64,000 bases of DNA from Acidobacteriaceae bacterium dw_441 (GCA_018449715.1 JAAVVA010000001.1:434001-498000); one strand, 5' to 3'; shown: positions 16,084-26,109, numbered from the stretch's first letter. The notes: generated by a model from the letters alone, not told the origin. Made by a program: numbers and translations.

Positions 16084-19000
16084 CTAGAGAACGACCAGTT
16101 CGGCGGTCGTGCTGTGAACCACATTGCCGCTGGAAACGTTCACGGTAACCGTGTGGGATTGAAGCCGCGGGGCGCTGGAGAACCCGCTCGAACCACAGCC
16201 GATCGCGGTGAACGAGGCCAGGGTCAGAGCGATCCAACGCGGAAGCCTATTCTGCTTTCTGCTTCTGCGTGGACGGAAGGGAAACAGAAAAGCTGCGAAG
16301 ATCAGCGGCGTGTGCAGGCCGCGTTCGAGTGCGGTCGCAGGGGAACTGCTGCCTGGCACGCGAATGGAGAGGTTGGAGGAGGCCCCGCTCTCTCCTGGGG
16401 TTACGTGAACGGGAGAGTACGAGTAGGTCGCTCCAGCGGGCAGGTTTTCCGCGCTGAGAGTGACCGCCTCGGTGAAGGGCTGATTGACGGACCGGATAAC
16501 GATGGCAAAGTTCGCCGCCGTTCCCTGCTGAACCGACTGCGTCGGTGTCTGGTTCGTGACGGAGAAGTCGGCCTTGAGAGTTGCTGTAACGTTGATGGAG
16601 ACCGCCGCAGAGCTGGAAGGCACGTACTTGTTGTCGCCACCGTAGGTCGAAGTGATGCTGTGGGCTCCGGCGGTGGTTGGGGTGATGGTGAGCGTTGCCG
16701 TTCCGCCGGTTACCGTCGAGGTGCCGAGCGCGACGCCACCATCGTAGAAGGTGACGACGCCCGTGGCCCCGGAGGTGACCATAGCCTGGAGAATGGCCGA
16801 GCTTCCCGCCGCCACACTGGAGGGAGCGCTCAACGTCACCGTGCTTGCCGTTCTCGTTGCCGCGGTGACAAGCATGAGGGTCGAGGACGATTTCGAGGCC
16901 GCGAAACTGGTGTCGCCACTGTAGGAAGCGGTCATGCTGTGCGCTCCTGCCGTGGACGGCGAGAAGGTCAACGTTGCCGTGTTTCCTACAAGGGTAGCCG
17001 AGCCGATTGTAGCGCCACCATCAAAGAAGGTGACGGTGCCGGTGGCCCCTGTGGTCAGGGTTGCTTTCAGTGTGGCCGAACCTCCTGAAGCCACAGAGCT
17101 TGGGGCATTCAGTTTTGTGATGGTCGCGGTCAGGGTTGCCTTTGAGACGGAGAGTGCAGCTACGGTTGAGTTCGAAGCGGCGAAGTTATTGTCTCCGTTG
17201 TAAGTGGCCGTGATGTTGTGCGAACCGACCGTGAGAGATGACACGGACAGGGTCGCCTTACCGCTGGCGATGGGTGCAGTGCCAAGAGAGACACCTGCAT
17301 CGTAGAAGGTGACCGTTCCGGTTGCTCCAGAGGGAACTGAAACTGTCAGGGTTGCAGTGTTGCCCTGGATGACCTGGCTCGGAGCACTCAGGCTCAGTGC
17401 AACTGGAGCCTTGGTGACCGTCAGCGTTCCGTTGGTGACCGTAATGGTGTAGTCATCAAGGTCGTCTCCAGAGATGCTGGGAACGATGGGATACGTGCCC
17501 GCATTGCTGGTGGCCGTTGCCGTGGTGGTAAAGCTCAGTGCCAGGTTATCTCCATCGTTTACCTTGCCTGTGATTGCTCCCGTGAACGTAGGATTGGGAG
17601 CCCCGTAGGCGCGCGAGACGTTGTTCGCCGAGATGGTAAGAGGAACCGGAGGTGGACTATGCGTCTCGAAGTCAATCGTGACAGGGGAAAGACTATCGGC
17701 GGTGCAGGAGAGGCTGCCCGAGCCGACGGTCGCGGTTGCGGTTATGCTCTCACCGCTAACCGTGAGGCTGGCGGTGTTGTTGCTCGTGCAGCTCAGACTG
17801 AAGCAGTCCCGGCTGGTGCCGTCGCTCAACTTCGTAGTGCAGGCGAGGGTGAGCGACGTCTTCTTCAGCAGGCTGATCGGGTTGGGAGTAATCGAGAACG
17901 AGACCGGGATCGGAGCGCCGACAGCATCGTTGGCTCCCGCAACCGAGAGGTCGACTCGCTTGGTCCAGTTCATGTTTGCGTTGACCGAATTGAAGCGTGG
18001 AGGATACCAGTTCATCGGCCAGACAAGCTCTGAAGCTGCTCCGACATCCGGGGAACCGGGCTCGGGAGCAAGCGTGGTCGCGTTGATGGGATCTGCTACC
18101 AGCGCGATGAAGTTCGAGTTATCCCATCCTCCGATGTGGGCTTCGATGGGAGAGGCTCCACCAAAGTCGTGATAATCCCAATAGGTATTGAGACCGTTCG
18201 GGTTGATTCCGGCCGATGTGCCAAGCTTTGGCGTGATGCCGCTTGCAATGGTGTACTGGCCGTCCCTTACGACGTTGGTGTGGTAGTTGATCATGGTCGT
18301 GCTGGACCATTTGCCATGAGGGGCGCAGCTGCCATAGGAGCAGTTGCGGTTGTTGTTGTTCCACAGATCGTTGTTCTGGAACTCCGCCGCCGGCCACTGC
18401 ACTGGCTGTGAGGGCGTTCCATAGTTTTGCGGACGGAAGTTCCGAAGATCCTCGAAGAGCGAGATCGGGAAGTTCGCATTGGTGCGGTTGGTGTTGTGAT
18501 AGACGTACTCGTTCACGCTCACGCGCAGATCTTCGACATCGTGCGTTGGAGAGATGCCGGTGAGAGTTGAGCCGCTATTCATAAAGGTTACGTTCGAAAA
18601 GTTGAAGAAGGTATGGAAGTGTTCTTCCTGGAAGGCTGCGTAGGTATCGACGCCTCCCTTGACGTTGGCAGGCGAGGGGCAGAAAGGAGCGCTCGTGTCT
18701 CCCAGGCTGCAGTAGGCAGAGAGAGGAAGACCCTGCGGTCCGAAGGCCGCATCGGGAGCAAAGTACATGTATGCGTCCTGAATCTCGGAGTCTCCTCCGG
18801 GACCAGAACCCGAATTGTAGGGATCTTTCGGTTTACCGAAGTTGTACGCATAGACCGAACGCGTACCACGCATCGAGTAGTAGCCGGTTGCGCCTCCGCT
18901 TCCGGATGCGCTGCCTTCTTCGTAGTTCGCGAGGATGTAGGTTCTCATGCTTTGCTCGTAGAAGCAGTGCTCGGTGGGCTGACCGGAGATTCCGTATCCT

Positions 19001-20769
19001 TCACAGTGATTTCCCAGCCAGTAGCCGTCCAGAGAGCAGTTTCGCCATCCGGCCTGCTGCGTGTTGCAGTCCGAAAAATATGGCATGGCCACGAGAACGG
19101 ACCGTGTTCCGGCGACGGTAAAGTGCTGGGTTCCGTACATCCGGACCGAAGAGCTTCCGCCGAAGTGCGACGCCGATCCATCGGGGCGCACGTAGCTCAC
19201 CTTGGGATTGACATTCTGGAAACGAATGCCGGAGACGAGGATTCCCCTGGCGAACAGATCGACTCCGTTATAGACAGCGCCATAGTCGGTGTTCGATCCG
19301 CTCACCTCAAGCATCGTTACTCCCGCTTGAGTCCAGGTGCTCAGCCAACTGGCGCCCGTGGAGTTGGTTCCATCCATGATCGGAAGCTCGCCCGAGGTGG
19401 GGTTGGGGATTCCGCAGATGTGGATGTAAGGAACACTTCCATCTCCGGGACCGGCATTCGCTGGTGGATTCACTCCGAAGTACTGGTTCCAGGTAACGGG
19501 GGCTCCTGCGGTCGAAGCTTCGTTATGCAGACGGACCGTGGCTCCCCAGTGCCATGAGTTGGTGTTGAGAGGGAGAGTCGTCAGATCGCTGTAAGTTTGT
19601 CCCGGGCCAACCTCGAAGGCCTCTCCGCCGTACTCCTTCATGAGGGAATCGACTTCGCAGGGGAACTGGAGAACCTTGTCGAGGTTTGCCTTCGGCTTCG
19701 ATTGCGTCTGGGCGACCCAGATTCGCAGGTCTTCGCAGGCCTTGTCGTCCTCCTGCATGCAGGCCTCTAGAACGTAGCCTCCGCCACTCTGTCCGGCGGT
19801 GAATACGGGCTCCAGCGAGTTCGCGAAGTCAAGGGTTGCATCGGCTGGTCCACTAAGATGGTCCGTCTTCTTGATGGTCCAGTTCACCTTCTGGTCAGCG
19901 CTTCCGAAGACGGAGGCGAAGAGGGGAATCGACTGCCCCTTGTAGAGCTGGATGTAGCCGGGATCGACGTGAACGACACCAGCATGTCCTGATCCGGCCC
20001 CATTGGCGCAGAGGACGTAGTGCTCAATGTGAGACTTCGAGGTGTCCTGGTCGCTGGTGAATTTCACATCGAACTCGACGCTCGAATGAATCTGCAGATT
20101 GCTGGTAGCGATGGCGCCGGTAAAGGTGCAGGCTCCCGGCTGCGAGCCGACCTCGATGTAGACACCCGCTCCGCTCATCTCGTGCGTAAGAATGGGGTGC
20201 GGTGCGTAGCAGGAGGAGTCATGCGCGACTGCCTTCTGAAGCGAGCAGGAGCCGGAACCGGAGAACCTGGCCTTGTTCTTCGACATTAAGTAGAAGGACT
20301 CACTGCCGGTTGTGGTGTAGACCTCCCATGTTCCATTGGAGTTCCTGCTTGGTCCGTCGACGACACTGACAAGTCCAGTGGTCTCCGTCGCAGAGCCGCT
20401 GATGGGAAGTCCTGCATTGCAGAGCCATGCAGCGATAAAGAAGCTGTTGGCATCGGCGCTCTTGATCGTGCAGAAGTTCTGCGTAAAAGAGGAGGTGCTG
20501 GTGAAGTGATCGAGGCGGACCGTATCTCCGGCTTGCAGATGATTGCCGGGGACCGTGAAGGTGACCCCGGTGCTGTCTGCACTCCAGGCTGTAACGTGGT
20601 CTCTCTCAAAGATGGGCTGTATCCATTCACGCCGCTCCGAGCCAGGGAGAGCTGTCATGGGGTAGCCATAGGCGCTTGGTTCGGTTTTCTCGAGTAGGAG
20701 AGTTTGTGCTCCGGCAGTCGCGGATGCAGTCGCCGTAAGAAGAAGCAGGAGTGAAAGGATGAATTTCAT
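16084..20769 (-). CDS. Giant secreted Ig-repeat protein with lipobox-like C-terminal segment
   Basis: A 1561-residue exported protein. It has an N-terminal signal peptide (FILSLLLLLTATASATAG). Roughly residues 20-380 are unclassified. Roughly residues 380-960 are Gly/Ser/Asn-rich and look beta-helical (VRMYGTQHFTVAGTRS, YYSMRGTRSVYAYNFG). An MBG-type domain follows (RAYGAPNPTFTG), then three tandem Big_3-type Ig-like repeats of about 93 residues with GTVTFYDGG / ATYNGDNNFAAS motifs. The C-terminus has a hydrophobic stretch, a basic cluster (RPRRSRKQNR) and a second hydrophobic segment ending ASFTAIGCGSS. Adhesion, polysaccharide binding or depolymerisation are possible. It is an isolated transcript with a terminator behind it and ~640 bp of empty upstream DNA. 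Confidence 0.75.
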   Translation of the reverse strand: MKFILSLLLLLTATASATAGAQTLLLEKTEPSAYGYPMTALPGSERREWIQPIFERDHVTAWSADSTGVTFTVPGNHLQAGDTVRLDHFTSTSSFTQNFCTIKSADANSFFIAAWLCNAGLPISGSATETTGLVSVVDGPSRNSNGTWEVYTTTGSESFYLMSKNKARFSGSGSCSLQKAVAHDSSCYAPHPILTHEMSGAGVYIEVGSQPGACTFTGAIATSNLQIHSSVEFDVKFTSDQDTSKSHIEHYVLCANGAGSGHAGVVHVDPGYIQLYKGQSIPLFASVFGSADQKVNWTIKKTDHLSGPADATLDFANSLEPVFTAGQSGGGYVLEACMQEDDKACEDLRIWVAQTQSKPKANLDKVLQFPCEVDSLMKEYGGEAFEVGPGQTYSDLTTLPLNTNSWHWGATVRLHNEASTAGAPVTWNQYFGVNPPANAGPGDGSVPYIHICGIPNPTSGELPIMDGTNSTGASWLSTWTQAGVTMLEVSGSNTDYGAVYNGVDLFARGILVSGIRFQNVNPKVSYVRPDGSASHFGGSSSVRMYGTQHFTVAGTRSVLVAMPYFSDCNTQQAGWRNCSLDGYWLGNHCEGYGISGQPTEHCFYEQSMRTYILANYEEGSASGSGGATGYYSMRGTRSVYAYNFGKPKDPYNSGSGPGGDSEIQDAYMYFAPDAAFGPQGLPLSAYCSLGDTSAPFCPSPANVKGGVDTYAAFQEEHFHTFFNFSNVTFMNSGSTLTGISPTHDVEDLRVSVNEYVYHNTNRTNANFPISLFEDLRNFRPQNYGTPSQPVQWPAAEFQNNDLWNNNNRNCSYGSCAPHGKWSSTTMINYHTNVVRDGQYTIASGITPKLGTSAGINPNGLNTYWDYHDFGGASPIEAHIGGWDNSNFIALVADPINATTLAPEPGSPDVGAASELVWPMNWYPPRFNSVNANMNWTKRVDLSVAGANDAVGAPIPVSFSITPNPISLLKKTSLTLACTTKLSDGTSRDCFSLSCTSNNTASLTVSGESITATATVGSGSLSCTADSLSPVTIDFETHSPPPVPLTISANNVSRAYGAPNPTFTGAITGKVNDGDNLALSFTTTATATSNAGTYPIVPSISGDDLDDYTITVTNGTLTVTKAPVALSLSAPSQVIQGNTATLTVSVPSGATGTVTFYDAGVSLGTAPIASGKATLSVSSLTVGSHNITATYNGDNNFAASNSTVAALSVSKATLTATITKLNAPSSVASGGSATLKATLTTGATGTVTFFDGGATIGSATLVGNTATLTFSPSTAGAHSMTASYSGDTSFAASKSSSTLMLVTAATRTASTVTLSAPSSVAAGSSAILQAMVTSGATGVVTFYDGGVALGTSTVTGGTATLTITPTTAGAHSITSTYGGDNKYVPSSSAAVSINVTATLKADFSVTNQTPTQSVQQGTAANFAIVIRSVNQPFTEAVTLSAENLPAGATYSYSPVHVTPGESGASSNLSIRVPGSSSPATALERGLHTPLIFAAFLFPFRPRRSRKQNRLPRWIALTLASFTAIGCGSSGFSSAPRLQSHTVTVNVSSGNVVHSTTAELVVL
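16600..17420 (-). repeat. Three tandem Ig-like domain repeats inside the giant secreted protein
   Basis: The GTVTFYDAG-type strand recurs at about 17310, 17030 and 16750, a spacing of about 280 bp (93 residues). Each repeat runs from LSAPSSV/QVI.. through GTVTFYDGG to AHSITSTYGGDN. The copies differ at many synonymous positions, so this is an old duplication, not a recent slippage event. Confidence 0.75.
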
Positions 20770-21406
20770 GGTCGTAAATGGAGTCCATCAATACTGAGAT
20801 CGGAGTATGTGCGAGCGCTTTGGAGCTTACTCGCAGAAGAAGAGCAGGGCCTATATTTGAATGCGTACCCGTACTATTTAGTACCAACTACATCGGCTCA
20901 GGCATATCCGACTTTAGTGTTAGGTCAACATTGAGTGGTGGTACGGACCGCAAAAATGAAAGCAGTATGACTTCGAAATTCAAATTCGAATAACTCGTTT
21001 TCCCGTTCCATTCGAAGGAGAAAGATTCCACCCAAAATACGACTTTCCTTCTAAGACGACTTATGTTGCGACTTAGCGTTTCCCGCCACAAGACGCAGGA
21101 ATGCTGGATATAGCCATTTCCGAATTGTGCTGATTTAACGCACATTTCGCGAAATAAATAGCTACATCTTTTTCAATCCAAGGCGCAAAAAAACTATGAA
21201 AGGAAAATCCTGTTTTACTTCCCTCGATCTTTCTCTGGAGGAATAGATCTTGAGGTTTAGGAGTGATGGAGGTTGGGGAAGCTCTGCTCGCCGAATTATA
21301 GCAACTCTGAAAATTCGTCTTCTCAGGAAGAAAACGAAAGTACCAGAGGGTGGCTAATTATCGCCTCTCTAATACTGCAGGATGATGAACTATTCCCGAT
21401 AAATAA
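20770..21406. other. Long AT-richer intergenic region upstream of the giant secreted protein; contains a dyad
   Basis: About 640 bases with no convincing gene on either strand. It is AT-richer than its neighbours. A 14-nt dyad GTACTATTTAGTAC lies at 20871-20884, about 100 bp upstream of the secreted-protein start, and could be an operator. Nothing else was recognised. The length suggests regulation of the downstream gene or remnant DNA. Confidence 0.4.
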
Positions 21407-21434
21407 AAATGGAAGGTCAGGAGACCTTCCATTT
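21407..21434 (-). terminator. Rho-independent terminator overlapping the tex stop codon
   Basis: Perfect 12-bp arms AAATGGAAGGTC / GACCTTCCATTT flank a 4-nt loop, followed on the minus strand by TTTATTTAT. The 5' arm encodes the last tex codons and the TGA stop overlaps the loop, so the hairpin starts inside the gene. Confidence 0.85.
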
Positions 21435-23684
21435 GGAAGAGAGCATGGCAAGTTTTTCTTCCATGCTTGGAGGTGCGGATGGTTTTTGTTGTGGCTGCTT
21501 TGTGCGCTGGCCTCCGCGAGAGGGTTCCAGCAGAGCCTTCATCGAAAGCGAGATGCGCTTCGTCTTCGTATCTGCGCTAAGAACCTTTACCTTTACGATC
21601 TGTCCGGTCTTGACCGCCTCGGAGGGTTCTTTGATGAAGCGATTCGAAAGTTCGCTGATATGAACCAGTCCATCCTGGTGGACTCCAATATCGACGAAGG
21701 CTCCGAACTTGGTCACGTTGGTGACGACCCCTTCGAGAACCATGCCAGGTTGCACATCGGACAACTCGCGCACAGACTCTGAGAAGCTGGGGGCGACAAA
21801 CTGCTCGCGGGGATCGCGGCCGGGTTTCTTCAGCTCTTCGAGGATGTCGGAGACGGTGAAGGTTCCGGCAGAGAGCTTCTTTGTATCGACCTTGCCGAGG
21901 AGTTGAGGCTTTTCGATCAACTCGAGGACGCTCGTATTGAGCGAGCCTGCGATCTGTTCGACGACCGGGTACGACTCAGGATGGACGGCGGTGCGGTCGA
22001 GTGGATTCTCGCCATCGCGGATGCGAAGGAAGCCCGCGGACTGCTCAAAGGTCTTGGCCCCGACGCCGGTGACCTGCATCAGCTCGGCGCGAGAGTGGAA
22101 CTTTCCGTGCTGGTCGCGGTAGGAGACGATGTTGAGCGCGGTGCGTTCTGTAATGCCGGCCACGTAACGCAGCAGGGTCCATGATGAGGTGTTGAGATCG
22201 ACGCCGACCCGGTTTACGCAGCTCTCGATTGTGGCTTCGAGTGACTGCTGGAGCTGGCGCTGATCGACGTCGTGCTGGTACTGGCCGACACCGATGGACT
22301 TGGGATCGACCTTCACCAGCTCGGAGAGCGGGTCCTGCAATCGTCGAGCAATGGAGATAGCTCCGCGAACAGTGAGGTCGAGGTCGGGGAACTCCTGCCG
22401 GGCGATGTCCGATGCGGAGTAGACGCTGGCTCCAGACTCGCTGACCGTCACGGAGAAGAGGTGGTTCAGCTTGTGCTCACGCAGGAAGTCGCGGACGAAG
22501 GAGTCCGTCTCTCGCGAAGCCGTACCGTTGCCAATGGCGATGGCGCGGACGTTGTGTTTGGCCAGCAGGGCAGCCAGCGTCTCGGATGCGGCAGAGGCCG
22601 CGTTCTTCGACGTGTGAAGGTAGAGAACATCGTTCGCCAGAAACTTTCCGGTCTCGTCGACGACGGCGACCTTGCACCCGGTACGCAGTCCGGGGTCGAT
22701 GCCGAGCACCGAAATCGGCCCTGCCGGGGCGGCAAGCAGCAGGTTCTCGAGGTTGTCGCGGAAGACCTGGATCGCGTCCGTGTCTGAGCGCTTCTTCAGC
22801 TCAAGCCGAAGCTCACCCTGAATGGACGGATTGAGCAGTCGCTTCCATGCGTCCTCGATGGCCAGCTCAAGCTGCGGCGTCCAGTCACCATACTGACGAA
22901 GAATGCGCGAGCTGAGAAGTGCGGTTGCGCGAAGCGGCTCCGTCTCAATGAGGAAGTAGAGGACGGACTCCGATTCGCCACGTCGAATCGCCAGCATACG
23001 GTGCGAGGGGATCGTCCTCACCGGCTCGCGGTACTCGTAGTACATCTTGAATTTTTCCTGCTCATCGACCGCATCGAGCGCCTTACGGCTGACGATAACG
23101 CCTTCGTCGTACATAAACTGGCGCAGCGCCTTGCGCAGGTCGGCGTTCTCGCTGATCATCTCGGCGATGATGTGGCGGGCACCTTCGAGCGCATCGTCCA
23201 GCGTGGGAACCTCTTTTTCCGCATCGACGAAGGTTGCAGCGTAGTCGAGCAGCGGCTGCTCGGTTGCCTGTTGGGCCCAGAGGTACAGGGCCAGGGGCTC
23301 GAGCCCACGGTCGCGTGCGATGGTTGCCTTGGTGCGCCGCTTCGGACGGAAGGGAAGATAGAGGTCCTCAAGCTCGGACTTATCGAGCGTGGCTTCGATG
23401 CGGGCCTTCAGCTCGTCGGTGAGCTTGCCCTGCTCCTGGATGGACGAGAGGATCGTCTCGCGGCGGCTGACGAGGTCGGTGAAGTAGGCGACCTTCTCCT
23501 CGATATCGCGGATCTGGACCTCGTCGAGGTTTCCTGTTGCCTCCTTGCGGTAACGAGCAATGAAGGGAACAGTTCCGCCCTCATTGAAGAGTCCGATGAC
23601 CGCGGTCAGGGAGTGGAGAGAGACACCGAGAGACTGTGCGATGTGCAGCAGGATTTCAGGAGAGAGAGTTTTCACGTCAGCCAT
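21417..23684 (-). CDS. tex: Tex-family RNA-binding transcription accessory protein
   Basis: A 755-residue Tex/YhgF protein, a nucleic-acid-binding factor related to eukaryotic Spt6. Visible parts are the N-terminal Tex helical domain (NEGGTVPFIARYRKEATGNL), the YqgF RNase-H-like domain (VLGIDPGLRTGCKVAVVD), the helix-hairpin-helix region (LMQVTGVGAKTFEQSAGFLR) and the C-terminal S1 domain (GVVTNVTKFGAFVDIGVHQD). ATG 23684 is preferred; a TTG seven codons upstream is possible, and neither has a good ribosome site. The gene ends in a terminator stem. Confidence 0.95.
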   Translation of the reverse strand: MADVKTLSPEILLHIAQSLGVSLHSLTAVIGLFNEGGTVPFIARYRKEATGNLDEVQIRDIEEKVAYFTDLVSRRETILSSIQEQGKLTDELKARIEATLDKSELEDLYLPFRPKRRTKATIARDRGLEPLALYLWAQQATEQPLLDYAATFVDAEKEVPTLDDALEGARHIIAEMISENADLRKALRQFMYDEGVIVSRKALDAVDEQEKFKMYYEYREPVRTIPSHRMLAIRRGESESVLYFLIETEPLRATALLSSRILRQYGDWTPQLELAIEDAWKRLLNPSIQGELRLELKKRSDTDAIQVFRDNLENLLLAAPAGPISVLGIDPGLRTGCKVAVVDETGKFLANDVLYLHTSKNAASAASETLAALLAKHNVRAIAIGNGTASRETDSFVRDFLREHKLNHLFSVTVSESGASVYSASDIARQEFPDLDLTVRGAISIARRLQDPLSELVKVDPKSIGVGQYQHDVDQRQLQQSLEATIESCVNRVGVDLNTSSWTLLRYVAGITERTALNIVSYRDQHGKFHSRAELMQVTGVGAKTFEQSAGFLRIRDGENPLDRTAVHPESYPVVEQIAGSLNTSVLELIEKPQLLGKVDTKKLSAGTFTVSDILEELKKPGRDPREQFVAPSFSESVRELSDVQPGMVLEGVVTNVTKFGAFVDIGVHQDGLVHISELSNRFIKEPSEAVKTGQIVKVKVLSADTKTKRISLSMKALLEPSRGGQRTKQPQQKPSAPPSMEEKLAMLSSKWKVS

Positions 23685-23744
23685 GCCTCTTAATCGTAGA
23701 GGCAAAAGGTCTGGAAAACAGTCTCGTGGGAGAGAGCTTTGTAA

Positions 23745-25130
23745 TTACTTCGATGGAGCGAGCGAGACGTCCAGTGCCTGCGACTGCGCCGCCGACTTCA
23801 ACCAGTCCTCTAGCTCGCCGGTCTGTCGCATCAGGTTGATCTGCGCCTGCCTTGTCTGAAAGCCTGCGTCGAGATAGGTGACGAACTTTTCGCGCTCCGC
23901 AATGCGGGCTGTCTGCTCGTCTTTTGGCGTCATCTGCGGCCCGGAAGCGTTTCCGTTGCCGGAGTTAAGCTGGACCAACATGACATCGAGCTGCTGTTTG
24001 GCAAGCTGCTGGTCAAGGTCGGCGACCTCGGCACGCGTCGCCAGCATCGCCGTCGAGCGAAGGACCTTCTGTCTTCCTTCGAGGAACTGGATGCGGGCGG
24101 AGTCTGCGTCGTGCTGTGCGCGAGCGGCGTCGGCGGCGGACTCCCGCGCCTTCGCTTTATGAACGGCATCGAAGACGGGGAAGCGCATATCAATTCCGAT
24201 GCCGATATTGTTGTACTGGAAGTTTCTGTAGAACGAGTCGTAGTTGTTGAACTTCGCGAACAGGCTGTACTGCGCTGCGAAGTAGATCTGCGGCCTCCAC
24301 AGATAACGCGCGTCGCCAGCCGCGGTCTTCTGCTTGGCCTGCGCGATCGCATAGGCCGACTCGACGGCGGGCGAGGTCTTCGCTGCCTCTACCTCTTTCA
24401 TGCTTGGCGAAGAAAACTTCGGAATGCTGGAAGAGACGACCTGAAGCCCTTCCTTAGGAAGCCCTGTGAGCATGGCGAGGTGAAGGCGGTTCGCCTCTTC
24501 GTCATCCTCGGCGTTGAGGCGCGCAAGATGTATCTGCGCGGCGGTCAGGCGTGAGGTCGTCAGCGAGATCGGGGTATCCTGTCCCGCGTCGAGCCGGTCC
24601 TGCGCAATGCTGACGAGCCGTCCGGCATACGTCGTTTCATCGCGTAGCGCCGCGAGTTTCTGCTGGTCGCGGTCAAGGGCAAGGTAGGTAATGGCCGTGT
24701 CTTCCGCAACCGCTTGGCGAGCATCCTTCAGGGCAAGGTTCGCGGCGTTCAGAGCCGCTCGCGCCGCCTGTATATAGTTGCGCTGCGAAAAATTGAGGAT
24801 CAGCGACTGCGAGGTGAAGTTGAAGACCGAGGGCTGTCCTAGAGGGAAGCCGTAGGAGTAGCCAAGTCCCGAGCCGCCGGAGAGGGTGGGGATGTAGACG
24901 TCCTTGGCTTCCTGGAGTCCGGCCACGGCCTTCTCGACTTCGGCCTGTGCGGAGAGCACCTTGGGGCTGTTTTTCAGGGCAAGATCGACCGCGGTGGTGA
25001 AAGATATCTGGGCCATCGCGGGCGTCGACGCCACGAGGGCGACGGCAGCGGCGATCGTAAGGCAGCGGAAAAGGTTCATGCGCCTGGGGAGACTCCTGCC
25101 ATTGTTGTAGATCATGGTATCGCGCTTCAT
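23745..25130 (-). CDS. TolC-family outer-membrane efflux protein
   Basis: About 461 residues with an outer-membrane-factor fold: signal peptide (LTIAAAVALVASTPAMA) then two long helical repeats typical of TolC (FTTAVDLALKNSPKVLSAQ, ALNAANLALKDARQAVAEDT, KAKARESAADAARAQ). It would form the trimeric channel through the outer membrane. ATG 25130 lies 1 nt after the TPR gene stop. An internal ATG at 25079, just ahead of the signal peptide core, is an alternative start. It is last in the adaptor-TPR-TolC operon, which has no inner-membrane pump gene. Confidence 0.88.
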   Translation of the reverse strand: MKRDTMIYNNGRSLPRRMNLFRCLTIAAAVALVASTPAMAQISFTTAVDLALKNSPKVLSAQAEVEKAVAGLQEAKDVYIPTLSGGSGLGYSYGFPLGQPSVFNFTSQSLILNFSQRNYIQAARAALNAANLALKDARQAVAEDTAITYLALDRDQQKLAALRDETTYAGRLVSIAQDRLDAGQDTPISLTTSRLTAAQIHLARLNAEDDEEANRLHLAMLTGLPKEGLQVVSSSIPKFSSPSMKEVEAAKTSPAVESAYAIAQAKQKTAAGDARYLWRPQIYFAAQYSLFAKFNNYDSFYRNFQYNNIGIGIDMRFPVFDAVHKAKARESAADAARAQHDADSARIQFLEGRQKVLRSTAMLATRAEVADLDQQLAKQQLDVMLVQLNSGNGNASGPQMTPKDEQTARIAEREKFVTYLDAGFQTRQAQINLMRQTGELEDWLKSAAQSQALDVSLAPSK

Positions 25131-25131
25131 C

Positions 25132-26109
25132 CTATATGCCCTGCGCCGCCTTGCGTGCGGGAGCATAACCGGATGCAAGTGACAGGGCCGCGGCATACTC
25201 CTTCCGCGCCCCCTCCGTATCTCCGCGCTGTTTCAAAAGATTGCCCAGTTGAAGGTGGACCCTGAACGCCGGGGCATCATCGGTTTTTGCAGAGGAGGCG
25301 AGATAGTCACGCAACAGTTTTTCCGCCAGCTCCGGCTGACGGTTCATATTCGTAAGAATGCTGGCAGCATCGACCAGCGCGGCGTTCTGCGTGCGATTGG
25401 CCTGCACACTGGACTCAATGGCTGCAACAGCCTTATCCGTCTGTTTCTGATCCTGATAGAGCAGCGCAAGATCGATCCACGCCTCCGGATTCTTTCCAGC
25501 GGCGATGGCGCTCTTGAACTCCGATTCGGCCGTCGCCGGGTCGTTCTTCTTTTTAGCGGCCATGCCAAGAATGCGATGCGCCTTGGCTGCGGAGCGGGGC
25601 ATCATCTTTGCAGCCAGGGCCTGCGCCTTATCGGTGCCGCCTCCCACGATACTGGGGGCCTCTACGTAGAACTGGCCAAGATCGCTCATCGCCTGCACGT
25701 TCGCCGGGTTGAGCTGGACGGCGCGCTCAAAGGCTGAGCGAACCTTGCGGGCGACACCGAAGGCGGAGAACATGCTGCTTTGTGACGCCTTTAAGCCGTA
25801 GACACGCCCCAGCCACATCTGCGCGTTGCTGCTCGACGGATTGTTGCGGGTTGCCGTTTCGCACTCCTGAACTGCGGGATCGGCCATCTCCTGCGCATAG
25901 TAAACGCGGCAGAGAAACAGGTGCGCCTCATCGTCCTGTGGTTGCGAAGAAATCCCCTGCTTCAGCATCGCGCTGGCCTCATCGACACGTCCCTGCTTCA
26001 GCAATGCTTCCGCCTGTGCGTTATCCGCGAACAGGGAAGCATTACTGAAAAAGAGTGCGGCCAGCAGAAGCGATAGGCGCGTAAAAGATGAGGGGCGGGG
26101 AAGGGCCAT
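25132..26109 (-). CDS. Exported TPR-repeat protein of the efflux operon
   Basis: A 325-residue protein with a signal peptide (LSLLLAALFFSNASLFA) and about seven TPR-like helical pairs (AEALLKQGRVDEASAMLKQG, AHLFLCRVYYAQEMADPAVQ, AQMWLGRVYGLK, AWIDLALLYQDQKQTDKAV, VHLQLGNLLKQRGDTEGARK). It is likely a periplasmic protein-interaction scaffold. It sits between the adaptor gene (3-nt gap) and the TolC gene (1-nt gap), so it is probably co-translated and may help assemble or regulate the exporter. No catalytic motif was seen. Confidence 0.75.
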   Translation of the reverse strand: MALPRPSSFTRLSLLLAALFFSNASLFADNAQAEALLKQGRVDEASAMLKQGISSQPQDDEAHLFLCRVYYAQEMADPAVQECETATRNNPSSSNAQMWLGRVYGLKASQSSMFSAFGVARKVRSAFERAVQLNPANVQAMSDLGQFYVEAPSIVGGGTDKAQALAAKMMPRSAAKAHRILGMAAKKKNDPATAESEFKSAIAAGKNPEAWIDLALLYQDQKQTDKAVAAIESSVQANRTQNAALVDAASILTNMNRQPELAEKLLRDYLASSAKTDDAPAFRVHLQLGNLLKQRGDTEGARKEYAAALSLASGYAPARKAAQGI

